Part shown: piece after piece, positions 39,529 through 47,763 of the stretch
Layout: the number at the start of each line of letters is the position of its first letter
Numbering within the stretch: the stretch's first letter is position 1
Notes under the pieces: model-generated
The model's input: the letters and a program-made list of their open reading frames with translations, nothing else
Database searches by the model: none
Told to the model about the DNA's origin: nothing
NCBI RefSeq assembly: GCF_024195295.1
Contig: NZ_JAMFTH010000001.1
Location: 1,915,428-1,979,427, forward strand
Direction: 5' to 3'
Source of the DNA: Gilvimarinus xylanilyticus
GTDB taxonomy: Bacteria > Pseudomonadota > Gammaproteobacteria > Pseudomonadales > Cellvibrionaceae
Length of the DNA: 64,000 nucleotides
Position numbers and translations under genes: made by a program

Positions 39529-40485
39529 ATGACAAAGGTATTTATTGACGACAAAGCCATTGACTGGCCCACCCAGCAACCCTTACTGGACGTTTTGCGC
39601 CAGCAAGGTTATCCGGTGGCCTTTAGCTGTCGCTCGGGGGTGTGCCAATCCTGCCAGGTGCGTATTACCCAAGGCACACCACCGGCGGCGGCGCAAGCGG
39701 GGCTGACCGTGGCGCAAAAAGAAAAACAACTGGTATTAAGCTGTTGCTGCTACAGCGAGCAGGATTTGGGCGTTAGTCTTTATGATCCGCGTGAGGAACA
39801 AGTCACTGCCGAGGTCCTATCGGTAACGTCCCTGGCAGACGATATTATTGAACTGCGCCTGCGCGCGCCGGTAGCGTTTCACGGCGGCCAATATATGACC
39901 CTGTGGCGCGACGCCCAAACCCCACGCAACTACTCCATTGCCAGCGCCGCGGACGATGACCACTTAAGCTTCCATATTCAAGTACGCCCCGACGGCCAGT
40001 TTAGCCGTTGGGCGAAACAGCTTAGCCCCACCGACCACTTGTCTATTTACGGCCCCCTGGGGGATTGCCACTACCAACCGGAACACAGTGAGCGCCCTCT
40101 GTTACTAGCCGCTTGCGGTACGGGTATCGCTCCACTGTATGCCGTTGCTCGCGAGGCGCTCGCTAAAGGTCACTCGCATAATATTCATATTCTCTACGCC
40201 GCCCGTTCGGCCGCGCGTCTGTATTGGCGAAAACCGCTAGAACAGCTCGCCCAAAACCATGCGCAAGTGCGTCTTGACTGCCTTATTTTAGAAGACCCGA
40301 GCGAGGGCAAACGTAAACCAGCTAACGTGTACGAGTTTGTTCGCTCAGAGCTGACCGGGCTGCAGAACCACCAAATATTTCTATGCGGCGCACCTTCGTT
40401 TGTCCAGAAAATGCGCAAGCAATGTTTTATGGCCGGCGCACGTCCCCGCCAGGTTTGCTTTGACGCGTTCGAGGCGGGCCGCTAA
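39529..40485 (+). CDS. 2Fe-2S ferredoxin-FAD/NAD(P)H reductase
   Basis: This 318-residue electron-transfer flavoprotein has a plant-type ferredoxin domain at the N-terminus with ligands in CRSGVCQSC and a later C in LSCCCY. An FAD-binding domain (RNYSIAS for FAD) and an NAD(P)H domain (LLLAACGTGIAPLYAV, ending IFLCGAPSFVQKMRKQC) follow. The order ferredoxin-FAD-NAD matches reductase subunits of ring hydroxylases, AscD-like sugar reductases or AMO/MMO reductases. No oxygenase gene is adjacent, so the partner is unknown. No clear ribosome binding site is seen before ATG 39529. Confidence 0.9.
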   Translation: MTKVFIDDKAIDWPTQQPLLDVLRQQGYPVAFSCRSGVCQSCQVRITQGTPPAAAQAGLTVAQKEKQLVLSCCCYSEQDLGVSLYDPREEQVTAEVLSVTSLADDIIELRLRAPVAFHGGQYMTLWRDAQTPRNYSIASAADDDHLSFHIQVRPDGQFSRWAKQLSPTDHLSIYGPLGDCHYQPEHSERPLLLAACGTGIAPLYAVAREALAKGHSHNIHILYAARSAARLYWRKPLEQLAQNHAQVRLDCLILEDPSEGKRKPANVYEFVRSELTGLQNHQIFLCGAPSFVQKMRKQCFMAGARPRQVCFDAFEAGR

Positions 40486-40728
40486 AGCATCTCCGCCACG
40501 CACGATTATGCTAAGTACATTTCCGACGGCAATAAGGCTTAAGAGCGGTTGCCCTCAAGCAACTAAAAACGAGCTGACGACCTCTGACTGAGACCGTCGT
40601 GGCAGCGCTTTACACTCGCCTATCCCCTGCAAAACCTGTAGAATTGTCAGACGAAACTTGATGCAACGGCAGAGCACTCATGTCGTTTGTTCACCAACCT
40701 TACAGGGGCTGCGGGATTGACTGCTGCT
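40486..40728 (+). promoter_or_regulatory. Upstream region of the LacI-family regulator
   Basis: This 243-base gap follows the reductase gene and must hold the regulator promoter. It contains no copy of the GACAACGTTGTC motif, so autoregulation by that operator is not supported. No other feature was recognised. Confidence 0.35.
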
Positions 40729-41745
40729 ATGAAACCTACGATAAAAGACGTTGCCAAACTCGCCGACGTATCTTTTAAAACCGTATCCCGCGTCATCAAT
40801 AACGAAGGGTCGGTTGGCAAGGAATTGCAAGACCGGGTCTGGAAAGCGGTTAAACAGTTAAATTACCGCCCCAATCTGTCCGCGCGCGGTCTGCGCGGTG
40901 CAGCGTCATCCATCGGTTTTATCTACGACAACCCCAACAGCAACTACGTCATCTCGATGCAAAAAGGGATTTTGGATGAATGCCGCGAGCAGGGCTACGA
41001 ACTGGTTATTCACCCCTGTGACGCCACCAGCCCCAAGCTGGTGCAAGAAGTACTGGAGATGATCGACCGCAGTCGGGTCGGCGGTCTGGTATTGACGCCG
41101 CCTATTTCTGAAAATGCCGAGGTCTTGGCGGCTGTTACCGAGCGCAAAGTAAAAATAGTGCGAATCGTCTCTGGCTCAAGCGCCCCGGATAATAAATCCC
41201 CCTGCATTTACATCGATGACCGCAATGCCGCCTACGCGATTACCGATCACCTGATCAAACTGGGCCATACCGATATCGCCTTTTTGGGCGGTGACGAAGA
41301 ACACCAATCGAGCGGTGAACGTAAAGCGGGATACCAAGCCGCTTTGCAAGACAATGGTATAAAGTACAACGCTAAACGCTTTATTCCCGGCAGTTATTCA
41401 TTTGAATCGGGCGTAGAGCGCACCCGCAAACTACTAACCGGACGGGGCGCCAACCCCACGGCTATTTTCGCCTGTAACGATGAAATTGCCGCTGGGACAC
41501 TGTTTGCCGCACGCATTGAGGGTATTGATGTGCCCCGCGAGCTGTCCATCGCCGGTTTCGAAAACAGCCCTTTTTCGCGCCAAGCCTGGCCCAACCTCAC
41601 CACCGCAGCACAGCCCACCAGCACCATTGCGCAAAAAGCGGCCTCGCTATTGGTAAAATCGCTGCGCGCCAGCAAAAAAGTGGAAAGCGAAGGCTTTTAC
41701 CCCGAGTTAATAGTACGCGAATCGAGCTGCCCACCGCCGAAATAA
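40729..41745 (+). CDS. nagR: LacI-family regulator, probable NagR
   Basis: This 338-residue repressor has a LacI helix-turn-helix (TIKDVAKLADVSFKTVSRVINNEG), a hinge helix (NYRPNLSARGLRG) and a periplasmic-binding-protein-like effector domain. VSFKTVSRVIN is the recognition helix type seen in GlcNAc regulators of this group. NagR proteins of Xanthomonadales and Alteromonadales bind TGACAACGTTGTCA-like palindromes, and such sites stand before nagK, the TonB receptor and the GH20 gene in this window. The start at ATG 40729 places the helix-turn-helix at residue 5; the frame extends upstream to 40687. The identification is by context and family knowledge. Confidence 0.82.
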   Translation: MKPTIKDVAKLADVSFKTVSRVINNEGSVGKELQDRVWKAVKQLNYRPNLSARGLRGAASSIGFIYDNPNSNYVISMQKGILDECREQGYELVIHPCDATSPKLVQEVLEMIDRSRVGGLVLTPPISENAEVLAAVTERKVKIVRIVSGSSAPDNKSPCIYIDDRNAAYAITDHLIKLGHTDIAFLGGDEEHQSSGERKAGYQAALQDNGIKYNAKRFIPGSYSFESGVERTRKLLTGRGANPTAIFACNDEIAAGTLFAARIEGIDVPRELSIAGFENSPFSRQAWPNLTTAAQPTSTIAQKAASLLVKSLRASKKVESEGFYPELIVRESSCPPPK

Positions 41746-41752
41746 ACATAGC

Positions 41753-41787
41753 GGGGTACGGGGTACGGGGTACGGGGTACGGGGTAC
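41753..41787. repeat. Tandem repeat of GGGGTAC, five units
   Basis: Five head-to-tail copies of the seven-base unit GGGGTAC lie between the convergent nagR and nagX ends. Seven bases is not a codon multiple and no gene crosses it. Copy number may vary between strains. Confidence 0.9.
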
Positions 41788-41834
41788 AAAATTAAATTCG
41801 TTCCGCTACCCGTCAACCATTCCCCGCTCGCCCA

Positions 41835-42911
41835 TCAAATTGAAATTACAATTTTGCGTCTATCCAACCACCAAGCAATTGCCCACAAAACTGCCACGTG
41901 CAGCAACGCAAATACTAGCGAGGCATTGTAAGGGTTTAAAAAACCATTAAAAAATTCAAAAATAGCCTGATACAAAGACACGCCATCGACGCTGAATAAA
42001 TAATAGGTTTTCACCCAGACAATACTCAGCACATAAATAAACAGCGGGTTCTTCCCCAGCAGGGTAAAGCTTTTTAAGACAGGCACGGCGGGCGGTAACT
42101 TTTCCAGCCACACCAACGCCAATAGCGTGAGAATGCCGGCGCCCGAGGTAAGCAAAACAAACGAGCTGGTCCATAAGGACTTATTAATCGGAAATACCTG
42201 ATGCCAGAGTAGAGCCCCTAGGATAGCCGCCACCCCCAAGCCGAATAACGCAAGCTGCGCGCGCTGTTTGTTATCACTGGCAATAAGAATCCGCGCGGCC
42301 TCAAAACCCATTAAAACATTCACGATAGCGGGCAAGGTACTCAACAACCCCTCAGGGTCAAAAGCTACGCTCTTGCCTTGCCATAGGTGTTCAGCACCCA
42401 AGAGCGCCAAATCAATCTGCCGAACCAGGTTTCCCGTTAAAGAATAGGGGTCGGCGGCTATGTTGAGCAGCCCCCAGTAACCCACCAGCAAAACAGCACT
42501 CACCGCCAAACGCCAGGCACCGGGCAACCACACAAAAAACGCAGCCGCGCAATATGCCAGCGCTATGCGCTGCAACACACCCAATATACGCAACTCATCC
42601 AACGCGCCCGTAAAAGGGTAAGCATTAAGCAACAGACCGATTAAAAACATCAGTGCCGTACGCTTGAAAATTTTCACCGCTCTTACGGATTTGGCCACCG
42701 CTTGCTGAGAGCGGTTAGAGAAGAACATGGCCGAGCCGACGATAAACAAAAAGAACGGAAAGATATAATCGGTAAAGGTGGCGCCATGCCAATCGGCGTG
42801 CAGCAGTGGCGAGTACACGTAAGACCAGGAGCCGGGTGTATTCACTAAAATCATTAAAGCCAAGGTCAGGCCACGCATCGCATCGAGCGCTATGTAACGC
42901 TGTTTTGCCAT
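41835..42911 (-). CDS. nagX: NagX-like membrane protein (DUF5009/HGSNAT type)
   Basis: This 358-residue multi-spanning inner-membrane protein of about ten helices begins AKQRYIALDAMRGLTLALMILVNTPGSW. That is the signature of the acyltransferase-like NagX/heparan-alpha-glucosaminide acetyltransferase group. In GlcNAc regulons NagX is proposed to transport or modify GlcNAc or its oligomers in the membrane; this has not been firmly shown. It lies downstream of a GlcNAc-type kinase in the same direction with 73 bases between. ATG 42911 has GAGG upstream; the longer frame from 43043 overlaps the kinase end. Confidence 0.88.
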   Translation of the reverse strand: MAKQRYIALDAMRGLTLALMILVNTPGSWSYVYSPLLHADWHGATFTDYIFPFFLFIVGSAMFFSNRSQQAVAKSVRAVKIFKRTALMFLIGLLLNAYPFTGALDELRILGVLQRIALAYCAAAFFVWLPGAWRLAVSAVLLVGYWGLLNIAADPYSLTGNLVRQIDLALLGAEHLWQGKSVAFDPEGLLSTLPAIVNVLMGFEAARILIASDNKQRAQLALFGLGVAAILGALLWHQVFPINKSLWTSSFVLLTSGAGILTLLALVWLEKLPPAVPVLKSFTLLGKNPLFIYVLSIVWVKTYYLFSVDGVSLYQAIFEFFNGFLNPYNASLVFALLHVAVLWAIAWWLDRRKIVISI

Positions 42912-42984
42912 ATACGCCTCATTATTGTTGGAATTCGCAGAAAGCCCAGGCGACACCCGGGCCAATAGGAATGGAAAGAAACCG

Positions 42985-43896
42985 CTAAGGCGCCGCCGCC
43001 ACTTGCTCAGCGTTAAAACGACTGCGCGCAAAATGGGCTGCACCGAATTCGGGCTGGTTTAGGGGCTCGGACATGCGCGCCGCTAAATCTTGATCCATCC
43101 AGTCGACAATACGTGTGGAAACACCGCCCAACATCGCCATGCGCGGCGGGTTCAAGGCCCACAGTTTGCGTGCCACCTGGTTCAGGTATTCCGCGCCCGT
43201 GTGGACAATATTCAGCGCAACGGTATCCCCTTGCTCAGCGGCGGCGAATACCAGCGGAGCAAGCTTGGCATAATCACTGGATTTGGCGCCGTTCAAGCGC
43301 TCGACAATCATAATACCGCGCGCCTGTAACTGTTCAGCCACCAACTCGGTCATCGCGGTGGCGGGGCCCAACTCATCCGAATCGAGCAGCACGGCCTTTA
43401 CGCACTCCAATCCCATCCAGGCGCCACTGCCCACATCACCACAAGGAAAACCGTGCGCACCCAGGGTTAGCGACTTACCGTCGACATAGGCAAAACCGCA
43501 CGATCCGGTGCCCGAAACAATGACTGCGCCATTGTCTTGCTCGTGAGCGGCAATACAGGCGATATGTAAATCGGTCGTTAGGTACTGGGCTTTATAGGGA
43601 TGCTCCCACTGCTCCACCACCTGAAATAAGCTGGGTAGATTCACTCCCGCAAGACCGAGACCGGCAACCACCCGCGATTTATCTTGCGCCGTGAGGCCCG
43701 CATTACGCAGCGCATTATCCGAGGCATTCACAATCGACTCCAGCGCGCGCGCTACCCCGTGGTAGGGATTAGACGGACCACCATTGCCAACGCCTAGCAC
43801 CTGGTTATCGGCGTTCAGTAATACCGCGCGACATTTGGTGCCACCACCGTCAATCCCCAAATACAAAGTTTCGCCGCTACCAGGCTGATTGCCCAT
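42985..43896 (-). CDS. nagK: BadF/BadG-type N-acetylglucosamine (glucosamine) kinase
   Basis: This 303-residue sugar kinase of the ASKHA fold has the phosphate-1 motif LGIDGGGTKCRA, then SGTGSCGFAY and GDVGSGAWMG. These resemble GspK-type glucosamine/GlcNAc kinases. It would phosphorylate GlcNAc taken up without a PTS, giving GlcNAc-6-phosphate for deacetylation and deamination. Two perfect NagR-type palindromes upstream and nagX downstream support this. AGAGGG precedes ATG 43896. The leader is about 295 bases long and structured. Confidence 0.88.
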   Translation of the reverse strand: MGNQPGSGETLYLGIDGGGTKCRAVLLNADNQVLGVGNGGPSNPYHGVARALESIVNASDNALRNAGLTAQDKSRVVAGLGLAGVNLPSLFQVVEQWEHPYKAQYLTTDLHIACIAAHEQDNGAVIVSGTGSCGFAYVDGKSLTLGAHGFPCGDVGSGAWMGLECVKAVLLDSDELGPATAMTELVAEQLQARGIMIVERLNGAKSSDYAKLAPLVFAAAEQGDTVALNIVHTGAEYLNQVARKLWALNPPRMAMLGGVSTRIVDWMDQDLAARMSEPLNQPEFGAAHFARSRFNAEQVAAAP

Positions 43897-43991
43897 GTTT
43901 ACCCTCTTTTATTTTGATCGACTCCCGAGAGTCAAACCCCGGCTTAAAACGCCCAGGCTAACCGTCAATTCTAAAACGCTTTAGGCTCTGG

Positions 43992-44026
43992 AAAAAGGCG
44001 GTTGGTGCCGCGTGTGCACCAACCGC
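43992..44026 (-). terminator. Terminator-like hairpin within the nagK leader
   Basis: GCGGTTGGTGC (43998-44008) pairs perfectly with GCACCAACCGC (44016-44026) with a seven-base loop. On the minus strand it is followed almost at once by TTTTT (43992-43996). Placed 100 bases before nagK it would act as an attenuator; it could also end readthrough from the SMP-30-like gene. Confidence 0.65.
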
Positions 44027-44175
44027 AAGGAGAGCCATGATAGATGATACTTACAGTCCCTGCGTATCGCGCGATGCCATCCCTATCATCGCGATTTAGG
44101 GTGGGCCTCCAAAATGCCCATAATGAAAGCCCACCACCAAATTCGGCACGATCAACATTGCCTGGACGACACCCG

Positions 44176-44187
44176 GACAACGTTGTC
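44176..44187. promoter_or_regulatory. NagR-type operator, downstream copy
   Basis: This is a perfect GACAACGTTGTC palindrome. It lies just after the predicted transcription start of nagK, so a bound repressor would block initiation or clearance. Confidence 0.8.
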
Positions 44188-44197
44188 AATATGAAAA

Positions 44198-44226
44198 ACT
44201 TTAGCCACACCAGACAACGTTGTCAA
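44198..44226 (-). promoter_or_regulatory. nagK promoter with overlapping NagR-type operator
   Basis: The minus strand reads TTGACA (44226-44221), 17 bases, then TAAAGT (44203-44198), a good sigma70 promoter. The perfect palindrome GACAACGTTGTC at 44213-44224 covers the -35 box. Operator centres are 37 bases apart. Confidence 0.75.
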
Positions 44227-44326
44227 GCGTATAGTGAAATAAAAGTTTCTGATGACGCCACTAGGGGGCGAATTGGCGGGTCAGGTGGGGCAAATACAAG
44301 TAAACCCGCCCCACGCTGAATATCGA

Positions 44327-45148
44327 TTACAGGGTAAACGCCTGGACACTGTCACTGTAAAAGGTAGGCACATACACAATATGGGTATCCGGATCATAGC
44401 CGATATCGGCGGTATTGACCTGAGGATCGCGAGTATCGCGTAGTTGGGTAATGGCACCGTCTTCAGACACGCGGTAAATTAACCCGGCCCAGCAAGACAC
44501 TAAATAACCGCCATCAGCCAATGGCTCTACCCCGTCGGCCTTTTCCGCAAAGCCCTGGGCAACCACCTGGGGCTCGCCATCACTCACCTGATAAAGCGTA
44601 TCGCCAGCACCGATCAAGAGGCTGTCGCCATCAAACGTTAGGCCATTGGCATTGTCGATCTCTTCCAGGTAGAGCTCCATTTGCCCATCGAGCAGCCGGT
44701 GCACCTTGCCCGTGCGCGTGTCCGAGACAAATACCTGCCCGGCGTCATTCGCCGCCACATCATTAAGAAACACCGCGCCCTCTACAGGGTAAGAGGCCTT
44801 GAGCTCTCCTTTTTGCAGGTCTATAGCCCGCAACTGGGTAATATCCGCCACATACAGAGTATTTTCCACCACAGCCATGCCCTTGGGGGCATCCAAACCG
44901 CGAACAAAATTCTGATCCACAATCTCGCCATCTAAGCTCAACAAAGCGATACCGCCCTGGCCATCAGCCTCGGTAGAATCACCTTCAATTTCTGAAACCA
45001 GCAGCTGCTTTCCCTGGGGACTGTGCCACAAGAGCACGGACTCTGGAGTACGAAGGCCTTCGGTCTCCCACGCGGGCGCACCCAGCTGATCACCCGCCAC
45101 TGCCGACAATGGCAGTAAACTTATTGCCAAGGGTAAAAGTTGACGCAT
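44327..45148 (-). CDS. Exported SMP-30/gluconolactonase-like beta-propeller
   Basis: This 273-residue protein has a signal peptide (MRQLLPLAISLLPLSAVAG). Beta-propeller blades resemble the SMP-30/lactonase family: LDAPKGMAVVENTLYVADI, FLNDVAANDAGQVFVSDT, NANGLTFDGDSLLIGA, YVPTFYSDSVQAF. The conserved Glu/Asn/Asp metal ligand pattern is only partly evident, so lactonase activity is uncertain. AAGGAG precedes ATG 45148. The gene is between the nagK leader and the DUF4382 gene and has no visible NagR site of its own. Confidence 0.8.
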   Translation of the reverse strand: MRQLLPLAISLLPLSAVAGDQLGAPAWETEGLRTPESVLLWHSPQGKQLLVSEIEGDSTEADGQGGIALLSLDGEIVDQNFVRGLDAPKGMAVVENTLYVADITQLRAIDLQKGELKASYPVEGAVFLNDVAANDAGQVFVSDTRTGKVHRLLDGQMELYLEEIDNANGLTFDGDSLLIGAGDTLYQVSDGEPQVVAQGFAEKADGVEPLADGGYLVSCWAGLIYRVSEDGAITQLRDTRDPQVNTADIGYDPDTHIVYVPTFYSDSVQAFTL

Positions 45149-45197
45149 AGCACTCTCCTTTTCGTTGTTTAGCGTTCAATTGTAACCAATTTCCATT

Positions 45198-45222
45198 AAA
45201 AAACCCGCCGGAGCGGGTTTTT
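45198..45222 (-). terminator. Terminator of the DUF4382 lipoprotein gene
   Basis: AAACCCGC and GCGGGTTT arms with a CGGA loop (45201-45220) are flanked by A and T runs. On the minus strand the stem is followed by at least six T. It lies 48 bases past the stop at 45270 and may work in both directions. Confidence 0.88.
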
Positions 45223-45269
45223 ATGCTTTGTCGTTGGGGCTATACGTTATTACCGTCCGGTTCAGATGA

Positions 45270-46592
45270 CTATTCCGTCTGATCGGCCTGCTCGGTCTCA
45301 TCTTGCCCATCGGTATCGTCCCGCTCCTCTCCATCGTCCGGGTTGTCTCCATCTGCCGTATCATCCATGCCGCTTTCAGGGGGCATATAGGCGACACACT
45401 CTTCCACCAAGTTAACCTCCTGAACCACCGGGTGCACCTTCACCTCAGAATCGGTCACTTCAAAGTCAATGGTTGTGGCGTCAAAGGCATATTCCCAGCG
45501 AACCACGGTTAAGGCATCTTCGCACACTTCAATCTGATCGAAGAACTTCAAACCTTCCTCTTCCAAATCGGCCGATTCAGGCAACTCAAAGCTGATGCTG
45601 CGACCTTCGGCATCGGTAGCCACAATCGGCTGGAGCATCAAGCGCACCTGATCCAGCTCACCGGCGGGCACTCTTACAGGGGGAAGCATCATGGTCTGAA
45701 CCACTTCGCCCGTTTCTTCATCTTCTAACTGACGTTCCTCTTCCAGTAAATCGATGTCGTAGGCCTCGGCTAACACACTCACCTGCCCTATTCCCTGGTC
45801 ATGCACACGAATATCATCGAGTGTGGTGATCAGTGAGTCGAACAACTCCGTCTCTACGGCGGGCACGACAAAGGCCAACCAGCCTGTAGGCCCGGTATAG
45901 GTTTCAACCGCTTCGGAATCACCCTCTTGTTCGTCGCCAGCCTCCGCGGGGCAATCCGACTCCACGCTGTCAATTTTAACCACCGGACGTAGCATAAATT
46001 CGTCTTTGCCCTTGTTATAGCGCAGTGACTTGAGGGCATCAAAGTCGAACACCAAATCCGTTTCGCCCCCGGCACATAAGTCAAACGGGCGGTTAACCTT
46101 CACCGACCCGCTGGGCACAAACACATCGTACTCTTCGCCCTCGCTCACAACGACACCGTCCGATACCGACAGTCGCAACTGAGTGTACTTGCCCGCCGGC
46201 AACTCCAGCTCGCCCATCAGAGTCGTAAGACCATTTTGATAATCCAGTAAATCTAGGGTGCGCGGCTCGTTCAGCACGGTGAAAGGAGCCTCTCCGGTGG
46301 TGTGAACGGTGATGTTATCAATAGTGACCACAGCCGATTCAATGGCCGGATTAGGGGCGTCGGTCAGATGGATTCGCAGCTGAGTCATATCATTGCTTAT
46401 CGATTCTCCCGCCTCAGGGACCACCACAGCCTGAGTATCCGGCGCATCCACGGCAGCCGATTCGGTAACCACCGACTCATCCGGCGAACCTTCCGACCCC
46501 GCTGGAGCGGTTGTATCGCTGCTGCCGGAACCTCCGCAGGCAGTCAATACCGTGGCAGAACTTATCAGTAGCGCAAAAAGCGAACGATTCAT
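45270..46592 (-). CDS. DUF4382-domain lipoprotein, acidic
   Basis: This 440-residue exported lipoprotein has a signal peptide ending in LTAC and an acidic Ser/Thr-rich linker. A DUF4382-type domain follows (TQLRIHLTDAPNPAIESAVVTIDNITVH to VVKIDSV, about 70-210). A second, divergent repeat of the same type is at about 235-390 (LITTLDDIRVHDQ). The C-terminal 45 residues are strongly Asp/Glu-rich. Function is unknown; DUF4382 proteins are surface or periplasmic in many polysaccharide degraders. A ribosome binding site (GGAGAT) precedes ATG 46592. It is divergent from rdgC. Confidence 0.85.
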   Translation of the reverse strand: MNRSLFALLISSATVLTACGGSGSSDTTAPAGSEGSPDESVVTESAAVDAPDTQAVVVPEAGESISNDMTQLRIHLTDAPNPAIESAVVTIDNITVHTTGEAPFTVLNEPRTLDLLDYQNGLTTLMGELELPAGKYTQLRLSVSDGVVVSEGEEYDVFVPSGSVKVNRPFDLCAGGETDLVFDFDALKSLRYNKGKDEFMLRPVVKIDSVESDCPAEAGDEQEGDSEAVETYTGPTGWLAFVVPAVETELFDSLITTLDDIRVHDQGIGQVSVLAEAYDIDLLEEERQLEDEETGEVVQTMMLPPVRVPAGELDQVRLMLQPIVATDAEGRSISFELPESADLEEEGLKFFDQIEVCEDALTVVRWEYAFDATTIDFEVTDSEVKVHPVVQEVNLVEECVAYMPPESGMDDTADGDNPDDGEERDDTDGQDETEQADQTE

Positions 46593-46848
46593 GACTAATC
46601 TCCGTTGTTAATTATGGATAGTGCTGCAGCCTAGCTTAAGAACACCTTCTTCAATGCCCATTAGGTCGCGGAACTCACAATCACTCATGAGAACGTTATC
46701 AGAGCGTGACATTGATCACGCGACTCTCCACCAAGCGAGGCCCCTCCCTCCAAGAAACGCCTCATATTCGCTTACCCGGATGCCGCAGTGATGCAGCACC
46801 AGTGGTACACTCGCTCACCTTCGTTTCAACTCAACAGATAAGCAATCT
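46593..46848. promoter_or_regulatory. Divergent region with CRP-like palindrome
   Basis: Between the DUF4382 and rdgC starts, CGTGACATTGATCACG at 46705-46720 fits the GTGA-N6-TCAC half-sites of CRP/Vfr binding sites. A degenerate GAGAACGTTATC at 46689-46700 shares the centre of the NagR motif but only ten of twelve bases. Neither is more than suggestive. No gene is here. Confidence 0.4.
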
Positions 46849-47754
46849 ATGTGGTATAAAAATTTACGTATTTTTCGTCTCGGCGAAGCCTTTGAACTCA
46901 CCCCCGAACAACTGGCCGAGAAACTGGAGCCCGCGAGCTTTATCCCCTGCGGAAAAATGGAGGTCTCGCGCTACGGCTGGGTTTCCCCCCTAGGGCCGGA
47001 GGGCGTCAGCCTGACCCACGGCGCGGGCGGTTATATTGCCCTGTGCGCCAAAAAACAGGACAAAATCTTGCCCGCGGGAGTGATTAAGGAGCAGCTGGAA
47101 GAAAAAGTGCGGGACATACGCGCTAAAGAGCATCGCCCGGTAGGCCGCAAAGAGCGTGACACCTTAAAAGATGAAATAACCTTTTCACTGCTGCCCCAGG
47201 CCTTTACCAAATCCAGTCTGTGCCACGGTTTTATCGACACCCGCAACCACTTGTTGGTGGTAGATTGCGCCAGCGCCAACAAAGCCGAAGAGTTTACCAG
47301 CGCCCTGCGCGACGCGTTGGGCTCGCTGCAGGCCACGCCGCTTAACCCCAAACAGCCTGCCAGCAGCGTAATGACCAACTGGCTAAAAACCGGACAACCC
47401 GAAGGAGAATTTACCCTGGGGGACGAGTGCGAGCTGATTGCCAGCAAAGACGAGCGGGTGATTCGCGGTAAAAAGCTGGACTTGCTCGACGATCAGATTA
47501 CCCAGCATTTGGACACTGGCATGTTTGCCAGCAAACTCGCCGTTAGCTGGAAAGAGACGGTAAACTGTGTAATTGATGACCAATTCACCTTTAAACGTGT
47601 TAAATTTTCTGACGAGCTGCTAGAGCGCGCCGGGGATCGCAACCCCGAAACCTTAGCCGAGCAGTTTGACAACGAGTTTGCCATTATGACGCTGGAGCTA
47701 AGCGCGTTTATTCAAGCCGCCCTGAACGCCTTTGGCGGCGAAGACACGGTATAG
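46849..47754 (+). CDS. rdgC: Recombination-associated protein RdgC
   Basis: This 301-residue protein closely follows the RdgC family. It starts MWYKNLRIFRL and has PLGPEGVSLTHGAGGYIALCAKKQDKILPAGVIKEQL, PVGRKERDTLKDE and FTLGDECELIASKDERVIRGKKLDL. RdgC forms a ring around DNA and restrains RecA-mediated recombination. Length and full-span motifs are typical. A GST-like gene follows after nine bases, so the two may be co-transcribed. Confidence 0.97.
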   Translation: MWYKNLRIFRLGEAFELTPEQLAEKLEPASFIPCGKMEVSRYGWVSPLGPEGVSLTHGAGGYIALCAKKQDKILPAGVIKEQLEEKVRDIRAKEHRPVGRKERDTLKDEITFSLLPQAFTKSSLCHGFIDTRNHLLVVDCASANKAEEFTSALRDALGSLQATPLNPKQPASSVMTNWLKTGQPEGEFTLGDECELIASKDERVIRGKKLDLLDDQITQHLDTGMFASKLAVSWKETVNCVIDDQFTFKRVKFSDELLERAGDRNPETLAEQFDNEFAIMTLELSAFIQAALNAFGGEDTV

Positions 47755-47763
47755 GAGTTAATC

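Larger units (their letters stand above)
43897..44191 (-). promoter_or_regulatory. Long structured 5' leader of nagK-nagX
   Basis: Between the predicted transcription start near 44191 and nagK there are about 295 bases. They contain a possible GGTGGGC/GCCCACC stem near 44100-44140, the terminator-like hairpin at 43998-44026, and a GACTC/GAGTC mini-hairpin at 43920-43933 just before the ribosome binding site. No credible protein is encoded. Attenuation or RNA-based sensing is possible but unproven. Confidence 0.5.

Noticed and set aside
41753-41787. GGGGTAC repeat considered as a CRISPR remnant
   Set aside because: Units are seven bases head to tail without spacers.
43971-44210. 79-residue minus-strand frame beginning MWLKFFILTTLSGC, lipoprotein-like, in the nagK leader
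   Set aside because: Its ATG lies upstream of the predicted transcription start, within the promoter and operators, and the rest of the sequence is not protein-like.
44044-44319. 91-residue plus-strand frame in the nagK upstream region
   Set aside because: An AAGGAG-like sequence lies upstream of an early ATG there, but the frame crosses both operators antisense and shows no domain.
44330-45148. SMP-30-like gene considered as part of the NagR regulon
   Set aside because: It has no palindrome in its own upstream region, and the operators downstream of it serve nagK.
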